DNA of 64,000 bases from Pollenia angustigena. Its lineage: Eukaryota > Arthropoda > Insecta > Diptera > Polleniidae. The notes under the pieces are model-generated. The model made no database searches, was not told the origin of the DNA, and worked only from the letters and a program-made list of their open reading frames with translations. A program made the position numbers and the translations under genes. The stretch lies in the NCBI GenBank assembly GCA_930367215.1, contig OV884058.1, positions 168,064,478 through 168,128,477 of the forward strand, in the 5' to 3' direction. Below, one piece after another: positions 33,838 to 44,844 of this stretch; the first letter of the stretch is position 1, and every line of letters begins with the position of its first letter.

Positions 33838-35429
33838 AACTAGATTTCAGAATTTTTTTTAATATTTTTCACAAAAAAAAAAAAAAAAAACCGTCGATAA
33901 AACTTTGAATTAGAAAATATATTTTATAGTACTGAAATTGTTATAAAAACTTGACTTGACTTGAGTCTCTGCTTTCAGCTAGTTGGAGATGACCATAAAT
34001 AAAGTGGTCTTTAAGTGCAGATTGCTTAACAATTTAATTTCGTCAGCCGCTGAAGAGCACTTTTAAAATATAAACGTTCCTTATTCATAACACGAATTGG
34101 ACCATTATTTGGTTTTGGTTAACCAAAATTTTATCGAAATTTAAAAATTAAACATAAACCTCTTTTTTCTTAAACATCCCACTGTGTGAAAGGTCTGCAT
34201 ATACATATGTATAAGACCGACAGCCATTTATAAATAAAAAGAAATGTCACTGACATTGAAATGGCACCAGAGCTGTCCGCATAAATGTACTTTTTACATT
34301 TGGTGACAAAATGAGTTTAATGTTTTAATCTAAAAGTAAAATGAAATTTGAGAACGTAGAACACAATAAAAAAAGAATTAATATACAATACGTGTTATAT
34401 TTCACCCTCTTCTAAAGTTACAAGTTCAAGACAAAAATTTAATTTTTTAAATATATGTACATAAATAAATATACGCAAATATTATGCGTTTTCATGTACA
34501 TTTCCAGATGTTTACAGTATCAAATGATGTTTGCTTTTGTAAAATTTTCATTGCCATTTTGTCGCCCCTTTTCTCGCCTACATTTTGTTATAAAATTAAT
34601 CAAATGTTTTGGTGTGTTTAAATTTAAATGTTATTTATTGTCTTGTCTGCCTGCTTGCCTCTTTTTTTTTTTGTGAAGGTCTTCGTAATCGTTGTAAACT
34701 CAAAAATTGTTTTTAAGATTTTTGGTTTTATTAACCTCAATGTAAATTTACAAAATCTTTTTACAGTGCATGTGAAATTGTTTTAAAATGTATTAGCTGA
34801 AAACATGCAAAATTCAAATTCACCTTTTATTTTATGTTAACCCTTGACAACAAAATAAGAGGGTTTACATTCTAAGGTAATAATTTAAAAGAAAGAGATC
34901 TTTCATTAAGTGTTGTTATACCCTCTACCTCTGGTGGTGAATGATGGTTTGCCATTATGTGTGAATTTTATTTAATAATTACACATGGGAACAAAATTAA
35001 ACTTTTTTTTTCGGCCTGGAACTTTTATTCACAATTTAACTAATTTGAGGTCGCTGATTTCAAATCAAATCTCCATTTTCCTCTAACAGCTCGACTATTC
35101 GAGATATACCGTTATGTCCAAAATAAAAGCACTTTTACTAAAAATATTATCAATAAGACACTGGTTTTTAATTTGCCCAGTAGTATCAGAGATATCGTTA
35201 CAGTTTTAAAAAAAATAATAATTTAATAAAAAAAACTTTTTTTTGTTCTTTAAAAATTAATAAAAAAACATAAAAATGCAACAAAGATTAGAGTTTTGGT
35301 CTAAAAACTCTTGGCTAAACATATTTCGAATGAAATGAACTTAATTTCATTGCAATCGCAGCACAACTTTTGATTTTGTTCACAATAAGCTTCGGGATTG
35401 AATATTGATAAGTTAAGTATTTCGCGATC
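33838..35429. other. Non-coding, AT-rich
   Basis: No supported gene. Open frames of 60-105 codons here are rich in Phe, Lys and Leu with no motif. Confidence 0.4.
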
Positions 35430-35530
35430 GAAAATCCATACTTGAATCAATCTTTGTGTACATGATTCAAGAAAATCCGTACTCGCCGTACTATTAATAC
35501 CGCTTCGGATTGCTTTGACTACGGATGGAT
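35430..35530. repeat. Dispersed repeat shared (inverted) with 58300-58395
   Basis: AATCAATCTTTGTGTAC, AAGAAAATCCGTACT, CCGTACTATT and GCTTCG occur here and, reverse-complemented in the same relative order, at 58300-58395. Class unknown. Confidence 0.6.
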
Positions 35531-36057
35531 TGATTTTTCTTTTGAGTGCAGAAAAAACAAATAAACAAACATGTAGTAAAGAATAACCCGGCTGCAAGAA
35601 ATACAGTTTCAAATGCATAGTCGAACCAAGATTAAGACAAACAAAATTAAATCAAACTATAAGCCAAGCTAACACTACTTCGGTTAAACGGACTATAACG
35701 ATTTAAACCAAATTACTTTTTTTGCGAATTAAGTGAAATTGAATTCGATGGAACTTTTCAGTTCAAGTTTTTTTAGTCACCGTAATTTTTCCTGAATTTT
35801 AGAGAAGTTCTGGTAAAATTAAAAACTCAAACTAAAACAAAAAGTTTTCAGAGAATTATTCTAATATTTTTTATTATTGCACTGTGTGTAATTTTTTAAG
35901 TCATGGAAATATTTATTTATTTAGGTTTAACATTATAATATAAATATTTTAATGCTAAAAGTATAGCTATAGCTACATGGCCTTAAGCTAAAAAAAAGGG
36001 AAATTCTTAAGTATTTACAAGTTCATATTTACAACTAAAACTAATTTTATAGTGTTA

Positions 36058-39000
36058 TTAAATGTAGTGATACAGTTTAGTTAATCTTAAATACTTTGTT
36101 AGTTCTGTAACAGATTTATTTGAGGGGGAGGAGAGAGCTAGCAAAGGGTCAGTGTGTCCAAAGATTAATTTTCGTTCTTGTGCATAGAGCGGACAATCGG
36201 ATATAATATGTTTTATATTTACCGTTGTAGATCGATCACAGTCGCATAATGTTTGGTCATCTTTTCTTATTATATGTCCGTGGGTTAATTTAGTATGTCC
36301 TAGTCGCAATCTTAAACATTTTATGAGATCCCGTCTTCCTACTTCGGTACTCGATGCCATCCAATGTTTGATGTTGATTTTTGATGAGTTTATATTCTTG
36401 TACCAAATGTTTGCATTTTCCCAAGTCGAAATATGTCTCCGAATTGTCCTCCTCCTGAGATTTTTAATTATATCATCAACGTTAAAATTTTGGGTTTTAA
36501 TGAGAGGGGACTTTAAACCTTGTTTGGCATACGAATCTGCGCATTCATTTCCCGTAATTTGCATGTGGCCTGGAACCCACATAAGGGAAAGCATTTTATT
36601 TTTTTCGATTAAAATATCCCTAATTTTATTAGCATAGACATTATTGTTATTCACATTCGATATCGCGTTTAAGGCAGATAAAGAATCAGTGCAAATTATG
36701 AATTTGCCCTGTTTTTGACCAAGTTCATTGCCTCATTTATGGCAATAATTTCGGCTGAAAAAATCGAACTATAGCTTGGCAGCTCGGAAACCTTAATTAG
36801 CTTATTTTCATACGTTACTGCTTAGCCCGTATTTTCTCCACATTGTGACCCGTCGGTATAAATGAAAATGCTGTCCTTCTGACCTTCAGTTACGCTACGG
36901 AATAAGCATTGATATTGTATGGGTAATGTTTTATGCTTAAGATGTGTGTGAAGAGAGTAATCAATTAAGTCTTCCCTCAAGCTCCGTGGAGGATTCTTAG
37001 GGGGGCTCGTTTTAATTGGGCTAATTTTGAGGTCTAACTCTGAACAGTTTTCAAAAACTCTACTGATACACGAAGGTATTTTTTGAGTTCTCTTTGATTT
37101 CCGGAATTTCTGAACTATAGTGTTTAAAGGACTATCGCTGCAGAACAAAAGAGGTTTCACAAATTTTCCAGAGGTAAAGTCTCGTTGGTTATGTATGTTA
37201 TTAACATTCGCCTCGAATAGCATATTGTTGACTGGTATAGAACGGAGGGCTCCGAGCGTTACTCGGACTGCCGCATTTAGTATTCCAGTAATTTTTCTAA
37301 GTGTACTTTTGGGAGCGTATCCATATAAAAAAAGTCCATAACAAATTTTTGATACTATCACGATTTCACAACATTAATCAGAGATATAATGTTACAATCA
37401 AATTTTTGACAAGAGAGGCACTTAACAATGTTAAGCTGGTTGTTTCTTGAAGTGCTCAAATTATCAATATGGGATCTCCAGTTGTACCTTTTGTTAAAAA
37501 TAATACCTAGGATTCTCAATTCGTCTGCTTCCTCAATTTGCATTTGATTAGTCACAAGTGTACATTTGCAGTTGTGTTTTCTACAAATGTGGATATATTT
37601 GCATTTGGTCTGTGAAAGTACAGCTCCAGAGAAATTGCACCAATTCAGAATATCAGAAACTAAATTATTCAGATTAATTTTCGGGGTTTTTTCCCCATTT
37701 GATCTTATAATTATATTAAAGTCATCTGCGAATGCACAGAAATTCAGATTTTTATGGGTTAGAATAACATCACTTAGCCTGCTATAAGCTATTAGAAAAA
37801 GCACTACCGACAACGGGGATCCCTGTGGGATCCCATTGTGGACAGTTTGGGGATTGGAGTAATTATTGCCAACCTTAACAATGATTTTTCTATTGGACAT
37901 GAAGTTAACAACATAGTTAATAATCTTTGGGCCTACGTTCCATTTGATGAGTTGATCGGTAATAGTATGCAAACCTATTTTATCGTAAGCTCTTTCAAAA
38001 TCCAGTGAAAGAATAGTAAGGTGTTGACGAGAAGAAAGGGAGCTAGTAGCCAGATAGTCAATGTACATTAACGTATCAGCAGTAGACTTCCCGTTCCTAA
38101 AACCCATCTGATGACTGTTAATGAGCTTGTTGGTGTCGAGAAACCACCATAACCTGTTTGCCACTATCTTGTCCAAAATTTTTGCGAAACACGAATTTAA
38201 TGATATGGGTCTATACGATTTTATTAAGGTTTTATCTGCTTTGGGCTTTAGAATAGGGATTACTACGCTATATTTGTATTGTTGTGGGATACTGCAGTTT
38301 AAGATACTGTTGAAAAAATTGAGTAACCTTTTTTTAAAACAACTGGGAGAATTTTTAATCATACAGTATGAGACTCTATCTAATCCTGGGGATTTCCCCT
38401 TCAGTTTAGATAGAGTTGAAGAGAGCTCAATATTATTGATGCTTTGTTCAATTTTTAACGCACTATTGCTTGGTAAAAGGTTTTGGAAATATTGTTGAAA
38501 GGATTTTTTTTTAGATTGAAATAATTGCGGAAAATTTCGATCATCTGAAATTGATGACCAAAAGGAACAAAACTCATTTGCAATTTCATTTCGCCTAGTG
38601 CATACAATATCAGAATTTGTTTTTTTTTTATGCAGTGAATACCATAATTAGTCTTATATCCACAAAAGGTTTTAATGTTTTTCCATATTCGGCTTGATGA
38701 CGTTTAGGGATTTATCTTAGAGGTAAGATTTGAGATAGCTTCTCTTTTGCTTCTCTTAATTTCTCTTTTAAAGAGAGCATTAGCTCTTTTATAGTTAATC
38801 ATGATTTCCTGATTAATATTTCTACGGAAAGTGTACCAGCATTGCTTTTTTTTATTTTAAGGATATCAAGGTGAGAATTCCACCAAGGTATCGATGGAGA
38901 TGTACAAGTCTTCTTTGTCTGTGGGATTGATTCGTTTGCAGATTGCAAAATGATTTTTTTTTAAATTAGTAGCTTCTTTATCGATTTTAGTGTCACCTTC

Positions 39001-40206
39001 CCTTAAAGAGTTAAATTGGGAACACTTTTGATGAAAAAGTACCCAATCGGCTTTTTTAGTTATAAAATGAGGTTTGAAATTAGTAAACTTTTGATTCTCA
39101 GAGGGGAAGAGAGAAATAAAAATTGGAAAATGATCGTTGCCATGTAGATCGTCATCTACACTCCAGTAAGAATGAACGGATAATTCTGGTGAACAAAATG
39201 TCAGGTCTACGTGAGTAAGTGTATTATGGGTTGAAAAGTGCGTGGGGGACTTGTCGTTCAATAAGACAAAATGGGACTGTGTTGTTTTTCGGGGATCCCC
39301 AGTTTTTATGCCAACTGTTAAAATCCCCGTTCACTAGGCATGGCAAGTTAAATATACACGCAGAGAAAAACATGTTTAAATATGGTCACCTCCAACAATA
39401 CTATATTTAAAGAATATTTTAACCATATTATGTTTTATATAACCATATTTTTGTCACCGACAACCATGTTATGGTTAAATTAGTCCCCTATCAAGAAGCC
39501 ACAACCATATTATGGTTGCCTCTAAACATGTTATGGTAAAATATGACAATAATTTATTTTTAAATTGACAAAAGTATTTTCCTCTTTTTCAAGAGCAACA
39601 TGCTATGGTTGAAAACTAACCATACTAATATACGTGTTAAACATATTTTAGTTATTACTAACCATAATGTGTTCGGAGGCAACCATATTTTGGTTGTGGC
39701 TTCTTGATGATGGACTATTTTTACCATAATATGTTTGTCGTTAACAATAATATGGTTAAATTAAACATAATATGGTTAAAATTTTCTTTTAACATAGTAT
39801 TGTTGGAGGTGACCATATTTAAACATGTTTTTTCTCTGGGTGTATTGAAAACGTTTTGAAGGTTATTGTTTTTGAAATTAGTAGAGGGAGAAATTTACGC
39901 AGAGATTATGTTAAACTTCATATTTGAATTAATCTCAACTGCTACGACATCAAAGTCGTTATTGGTTGGGATTAAAACATGTTGAATTGAATTGTGTATT
40001 AATAATGCAGCTCCTCCAAAAGAGTTAGAATTATTATTGGAATAGCAAGAAAAGTTAATGGGGATAGGAATATATGTAGGACTGGAAGTAAGGTGTGTTT
40101 CTTGGATTGATATGATTTTAACATTGTGTTTTTTTATAAGTAGTGTTAATTCATCATAGTTATTTATATATCCTTTTAAGTTCCATTGAAGAATTTTTGA
40201 TACCAT
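36058..40206 (-). pseudogene. I-clade ORF2 polyprotein (endonuclease, RT, RNase H), interrupted
   Basis: Retrotransposition enzyme. The AP-type endonuclease starts at 40206 (ILQWNLKGY, then IISIQETHLT) and, beyond a nonsense codon near 39893 and the MITE, continues with NGDFNSWHKNWGSPKN and (other frame, 39261-38866) HVDLTFCSPEL and DDLHGNDHFPI, so catalytic Glu, GDFN and GNDH-type residues are visible. The RT frame 38362-37358 has SYRPISLNSCFAKILDKI, motif A LDFERAYDKIGL, motif B IPQGSPLSVVLF and catalytic FCAFADDFNII. Frame 37361-36822 leads to RNase H (FIYTDGSQCG, then SAEIIAINEA and CTDSLSAL in shifted frames, then WVPGHMQITGNECAD in frame 36654-36058), so the D-E-D residues survive. At least four frame breaks or stops plus the MITE: inactive. 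Confidence 0.88.
39357..39842. mobile_element. 486-bp foldback MITE (CACnCAGAGAAAA family) inside the I element
   Basis: CACGCAGAGAAAAACATG, TTTAAATATGGTCACCTCCA at the left is mirrored by TGGAGGTGACCATATTTAAA, CATGTTTTTTCTCTGGGTG at the right, and most of the element folds back on itself with ACCATATTATGGTTG-type inner repeats. Bordered by TA on both sides (39355-39356, 39843-39844). Because the host reading is known (endonuclease), the pre-insertion site is identifiable and confirms a 2-bp TA duplication. Confidence 0.88.
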
Positions 40207-40287
40207 TACGTGTAGTTTGTTCTATTAAATACTTTTAAAAAAAATTTATATACAAAACTTAAAAATAGAAATATAAGTCCGGTGATT

Positions 40288-41457
40288 TTACACTAAATCC
40301 ATAGATTCATTCGAATCTGAAATTTCTTCACCTGATTTCATTCCGATTTGGTTTGTAATTTTCCGTTTCATTGCCAACTTTGTCTTGTTTGATGTCTTCC
40401 TTGGGAGAATTACGACTTTCTTTTTTGGCTTAGGAGAAGTCTTGTTGCCTTGCGTTGAATGATTGATGTCAGAGTAGTTCACTGGTTCCCTTATGAGCGA
40501 ACTTGTAGTACTGTTTTGTATTTTTTTTTCTACGGTTGCATTTGAAGGTGAAGTTGGTTGCTGTACGATGACTGAGGAAAAGGATGCTTTGTTTTGGTTA
40601 CGTTCTTTGTAACATTCATTTGCTTTCTTCCTATCTACTTTCTCTAAAGTAATAATGGCTTGGATTTCCTTTTCCTTCAAAAATATGGGGCAGGTTTTAT
40701 CGTATGATCCATGGTTACCATTTGGGATGTTGTTATCTTTGCAGTTAATACATTCTTTTTGAAAATGGCAAATGTCGTCGTCTTCTTCAAAGTGAAAGTT
40801 TTTTGAACAGTCGGGGCAGATCTTATTGTTTTTACATATTTTTGTTAAGTGTCCGAAGCGATGACATTGCTTACATCTCATCGGTAATGGTATGTAAGGG
40901 CGAATTCTTATTTTTTGATATCCAATATTCATCTCTTCAGGTAGGGTTGTAGACGCGAATGTTATTATTATTAACCCTGTTTCTTTAAGGGTAGAATCAC
41001 TTCCTTTATTGAGAATTTTTTTGACTTCGGAAACATTTTGAGACTTTAACTCTTCTTTAATTTCTCCTTCAGGTATGCCTCTTAAGTCGTTGGAGTATAT
41101 GACACCTTTAGAGTAATTAAGGAATTTATGCTCAGACATTTCTACTTTAATAGTTGGTGTTAATGAAGTTAAGGTAATTAGTTTTGATGCTTGGCTTAAT
41201 GTTTTTGTTTTGATTAAGATTTCTCCACTTCTGAGTTTTTTGCATTGTTCAACTTCACTACCGCAGAGACAATCAATAACTTTTTTAATAAGAAAAGGTG
41301 AAACATTTGTCAGATTTAGTTCTAGATTTTCTGGCGGAGATTTATTTTCAAGTGTATCAATTCTTTTCATTATTAAGTATTTTGGACCATGAGTTATGAT
41401 TGTTAAATGTTTGTTTTTGTTTACTCCAAAAGTCATTTGGTCTGGTGGTTTATTCAT
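40288..41457 (-). CDS. I-clade retrotransposon ORF1 (Gag-like nucleic-acid-binding protein), intact
   Basis: 389-residue frame from ATG at 41457 to TAG at 40288, uninterrupted. The N-terminal half is a basic, globular region of the kind that binds element RNA. The centre carries zinc knuckles: CKQCHRFGHLTKIC is a perfect CX2CX4HX4C box, followed by CPDCSKNFHF with later Cys and CINCKDN with distal His/Cys. The C-terminus is Ser/Lys-rich (SPKPKKKVVILPRKTSNK). In I-type elements this protein forms cytoplasmic ribonucleoprotein particles. It stays open while ORF2 is broken, so it could still make protein, or it has had little time to decay. It ends about 80 bp before the ORF2 start. Confidence 0.88.
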   Translation of the reverse strand: MNKPPDQMTFGVNKNKHLTIITHGPKYLIMKRIDTLENKSPPENLELNLTNVSPFLIKKVIDCLCGSEVEQCKKLRSGEILIKTKTLSQASKLITLTSLTPTIKVEMSEHKFLNYSKGVIYSNDLRGIPEGEIKEELKSQNVSEVKKILNKGSDSTLKETGLIIITFASTTLPEEMNIGYQKIRIRPYIPLPMRCKQCHRFGHLTKICKNNKICPDCSKNFHFEEDDDICHFQKECINCKDNNIPNGNHGSYDKTCPIFLKEKEIQAIITLEKVDRKKANECYKERNQNKASFSSVIVQQPTSPSNATVEKKIQNSTTSSLIREPVNYSDINHSTQGNKTSPKPKKKVVILPRKTSNKTKLAMKRKITNQIGMKSGEEISDSNESMDLV

Positions 41458-41714
41458 TGTTGTTATTTTTTTTTCTTCTTTGAGTTTAGCTTAACACTTG
41501 ATGTATGTTTTTTTTCAATTAAAAGAAGACAAACAAGAGGATTAACTATGACGTATTAATGTTCAATTGTTTTTGTAACGAGTACAATAATTTCTTTAAC
41601 AATGTTACTTGTTGTTTTTTTTTTTTTTTTTATTCTTTTTAAAGACCTTTGTGAAGCTAATAAAGCGCAGCACGTTTGATCCCTTTCGCTACTAGATCAA
41701 AACTGAAGTCATGG

Positions 41715-41880
41715 AAATATAACCATTTACAGACACCACTACGTGATAAAAGACCAAAAAATAAAAGACCCGTGTCTCCAAGATTTGGGGCCTCAGATAC
41801 ATTTTTGCAAAAGTTGTAGCCTTTGTTATAAAGAACAAACATTGTGAACACATAAAATCAAAAAACTTCATCTTCAGGAT
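41715..41880. repeat. Left arm of a 2.8-kb inverted pair (partner 44313-44527)
   Basis: AAATATAACCATTTACAG, ACACCACTACGTGATAAAAG, AAAGACCCGTGTCTCC, then CTTCATCTTCAGGATC, matched in inverse at 44313-44527 (GATCTTGAAGATGAAG, GGAGACACGGGTCTTT, CTTTTATCACGCAGTGGTGT). Likely the two halves of an older TIR element now filled with MITEs. The I element landed at the edge of this arm. Confidence 0.65.
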
Positions 41881-41929
41881 CAAAATAGCAGAAAAACTTA
41901 ATTTCATTTGTTTTTTCTTTACAAACGTG

Positions 41930-42214
41930 GTTGTGGTAAATATATTCTAAGAGCAACATATTATGATAAGATTTATGATTGCAGTCACCATATTAAGATT
42001 ATTATTGAATCATATTATGACTTAATATACTCGTAATATTACATAATAATATTTTTCCCTTAATCATATTATTATTCTGTTAATCATACTAAGTTAAGAA
42101 CTAATCATATTATTGGCATGTTGTTCATAATAATAAGTTAAGAAGCAACAAATTATTGTCATGTTAATCATAATAAGTTAATAACTTATCATATTATTGA
42201 CATGTTTATCATAA
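41930..42214. mobile_element. CACnnAGAG-type MITE segment
   Basis: AAACGTGGTTGTGGTAAATA then AGAGCAACATATTATGAT, the inverse of 16312-16520, followed by multiple CATATTATTGACATG-type inner repeats. It is interrupted by the MITEs at 42215, 42686 and 43003 and seems to resume around 43535. Confidence 0.5.
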
Positions 42215-42662
42215 CCCTTCGTCTATACGCGCAATTTGTATTTGTAAACATAAGCAATAACGTCGACGGAATGACGGCACAAAAATGTTCTATGTTTAAC
42301 ATTTTTTCAGGGTGGAGTAAACATATGTCTTAACACAAAACATGAATTTGTATGTAAATAAATACTCACATTTTCTTTGGCAACCAATTTATTTTTAATT
42401 ATTTTTTCATTATTTATTTGTTAATTTTGTATTTAAATTTTATGTTTTAAGTTAAAAATGTTTCCTTTTTTGTAACTAATAATTGATTTTGACAGCTTGT
42501 GTTAAAAGATAATTGCTCAGCAATATATTATAACATTTGTTGCTGAACATGTGTTCAAATACATATTTATGCAGTCCACACGTTAATATCTAGTGTTGGA
42601 AATAGAATTTGATAGTTGCTACGGCAATAATTGCCAAACAAATTGCTCGTCTAGACTAAGGG
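42215..42662. mobile_element. 448-bp MITE, TAA duplication
   Basis: CCCTTCGTCTATACGCGCAA, TTTG faces inverted CCCTTAGTCTAGACGAGCAA, TTTG, bracketed by TAA (42212-42214 and 42663-42665). PIF/Harbinger-like target pattern. Confidence 0.7.
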
Positions 42663-42685
42663 TAATAAATTTAGAAGCAATCATA

Positions 42686-42867
42686 CAAGGCCCATTGAAA
42701 AGGTCTGCGCAAGAAGCCTGATGATCATTGTTTTCGTTCTTTTGAGCTTTCAAAAGTTGTTTACATACACGTTTTTTATGTGGTATATGTGGTAGTAAGT
42801 TTTTGACAGCTTAAAAGAAAAAGTTTTTTGTTTTTGTACAAGTAAGCAGACCTGATAGATGGGCTTT
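42686..42867. mobile_element. 182-bp MITE with 9-bp target duplication
   Basis: CAAGGCCCATTGAAAAGG, TCTGC faces inverted AAAGCCCATCTATCAGG, TCTGC. The direct repeat GCAATCATA occurs at 42677-42685 and 42868-42876. Confidence 0.75.
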
Positions 42868-43002
42868 GCAATCATATAATGATAGATTTCATAACAGTCA
42901 TAAAAATATAAAATAAATTAAAAATTTATTTTCATCGATTTTTTTATTTTGTGGCTTTTTACAATTTTTCTTATTGTAAATCAAAAAACGGAGTTCAATA
43001 TA

Positions 43003-43390
43003 AGGCTTGCAAAAGAGCAAATGCAAAATATGCGGTTTTCATGGGCAACCGCGTATGTCCATTTTCCGATTTTGAGATGTTGATGGCATATTGCCTAATA
43101 TTAAAACTCTTTACATGTTTTTAAAAATTTTTGAAAAAAGATGGATCAATTCCGATTTTTTAACGTAATGACATAGTTTAAAAAGTGCAATACCTAGCCC
43201 AAAGTTTGATCTAGAATGGTTTTTCGGCTCTGTTGAAAAATTTGTTTTAAGACATATGTACGTGGTTGTCCATGAAAACCACAGAAATATCGTAACACTT
43301 TTATAAAGTATAACGAAATCTCTGTGTGTTTTGCTGTTGGATTTTTAAAAAAGAACTACGAAATTTTTGCATTTGCACTATAAGATCACT
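43003..43390. mobile_element. MITE with GCAAATGCAAA ends
   Basis: GAGCAAATGCAAAATATGCG, GTTTTCATGGGCAACC faces the inverse of GGTTGTCCATGAAAAC and TTTTTGCATTTGCAC. Ends approximate, no ORF. Confidence 0.4.
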
Positions 43391-43594
43391 AATACTGAAT
43401 GAACTCCGGTAATATTTTAATTTTTTTTAATTTCTTAAAACTTATTTTTTATGGGAATTAATTTTTAAATTGTTAAACCGCTCACATATAAAATAAACGA
43501 CACAACTGATTCAAAATTATTTTACAAATGGCGCTAACATAATATTATTGGACTAAAAATAGTTTGATTGCATCTTAAACATAATATGATAAAT

Positions 43595-44290
43595 GTCTAG
43601 AAAGTTATCATGTTATGGCTATTAGGTATCATGATATAGTTGTGAGTAATATAATATGTTTTGAAAGTTATCATAATTTAGTTGTAAGAAAAATAACTAT
43701 TTTTCGGTCAACAATACTCAAATTTATAATTGCGATAAACATTGATAAGTTTACAGTAACAATAATATTGCTGATATTAAATAAAAATAACAATTTTTTG
43801 TGTACGACAACAATATATTGTTACCATAAACATGGAGTAGTTGACGTAACCATGCCCAACCATATTTTTTTCTCTACGTGTACAGTACTAAAATAAAAAA
43901 AAAAAAAAAAATTTATTATGCTTATAATGTTGATGGGCCTAGACTTTCAAATCGCACTTTCTTAAGTTGTGGATCCAAACAGTCGCCCGAATCGTTTTAA
44001 TCTGACTCTGATTCAGAACATATGGTGTCCACAGCCACGTTGCTTGCAGACTGCAGAGAAAAAATATGGCTGGGCATGGTTACGGCAACTACACAATGTT
44101 CACTGTAACAATATATTGTTGCCGTACACAAACAATTGTTATTTTTATTAAATATCAGCAATATTATGGTCCCTGTAAACATATCAATGTTTATCGGAAT
44201 TATAAATTTGAGTAATGATAACTTTCAAAACATATTATATTACTCGCAACCATGTCATGATATTCAATTGCCATAACAGGATAACTTTCT
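43595..44290. repeat. Two MITE halves in inverted orientation around a short unique core
   Basis: 43595-43882 and 44046-44290 are reverse complements over most of their length (ATTATAAATTTGAGTA, ACAATATATTGTTG and CATGGTTACG/CGTAACCATG blocks), with family termini TTTTTTTCTCTACGTG at 43870 and CAGAGAAAAAATATGG at 44053 pointing toward each other across about 165 bp. Two abutting insertions or one rearranged element. Confidence 0.6.
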
Positions 44291-44312
44291 ATCAGGCATG
44301 TTCTGTAAATCA

Positions 44313-44527
44313 CAAGATCTTGAAGATGAAGTTTTTTTATTTTATATTGTGAACATATTTATGACAAGAAATACAACTTTGCCTCAGTTTTTTGCAAAAA
44401 TGATACCAAGGCCCAAAATCTTTGGGGGCCCATAAAAAAAGTGCATAACTTTGGGCAAAACTGGGAGACACGGGTCTTTTTTTTTTGGTCTTTTATCACG
44501 CAGTGGTGTCCGTATATGGTTATATTT
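44313..44527. repeat. Right arm of the inverted pair with 41715-41880
   Basis: See the left arm at 41715. Slightly longer here because of a T-run expansion and additional CCCAAAATCTTTGGGGG sequence. Confidence 0.65.
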
Positions 44528-44844
44528 TCTCGTGTTGCACTGTGTTATAGAAGGATCTATGACAATTATGTGTGATACAAAATATCGGCCAAATGCTTGC
44601 CACGGTTATTAAAACTTTTAAAATAATTTATTTTGTCTCGCTTATACGGACAAAGTTTTATTTTTGAGAAATTCGATGCGCCTACCCTTTTTAGTTTTTT
44701 CTATTTGTCTCCAAGCACTTATTAGCTCCCTAAAATAACACTAACCTGTGCCGAATCGACGACAAATGTGTCAAATAGAACCGCATGTGAAATATGCGAC
44801 TAATATATCAAACAATTAAATCACACCCCTACGTGATTAATTAA

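Larger units (their letters stand above)
35913..41705 (-). mobile_element. Full-length I-clade non-LTR retrotransposon, 15-bp target duplication
   Basis: The 15-bp sequence AAGTCATGGAAATAT lies at 35898-35912 and again at 41706-41720, enclosing a 5.8-kb minus-strand element. In transcription order: 248-bp 5' UTR starting CAGTTTTGATC (the Drosophila I factor also starts CAGT, from memory), ORF1 (41457-40288), ORF2 with endonuclease, RT and RNase H (40206-36058), 3' UTR and an AATAAATAAAT tail. The RNase H domain plus three-knuckle ORF1 place it in the I group. A MITE (39357-39842) is inserted in the endonuclease. Confidence 0.88.

Noticed and set aside
35301..35618. 105-codon minus-strand ORF
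   Set aside because: Part of it is a dispersed repeat also at 58300-58395, where the frame is not kept. No motif.
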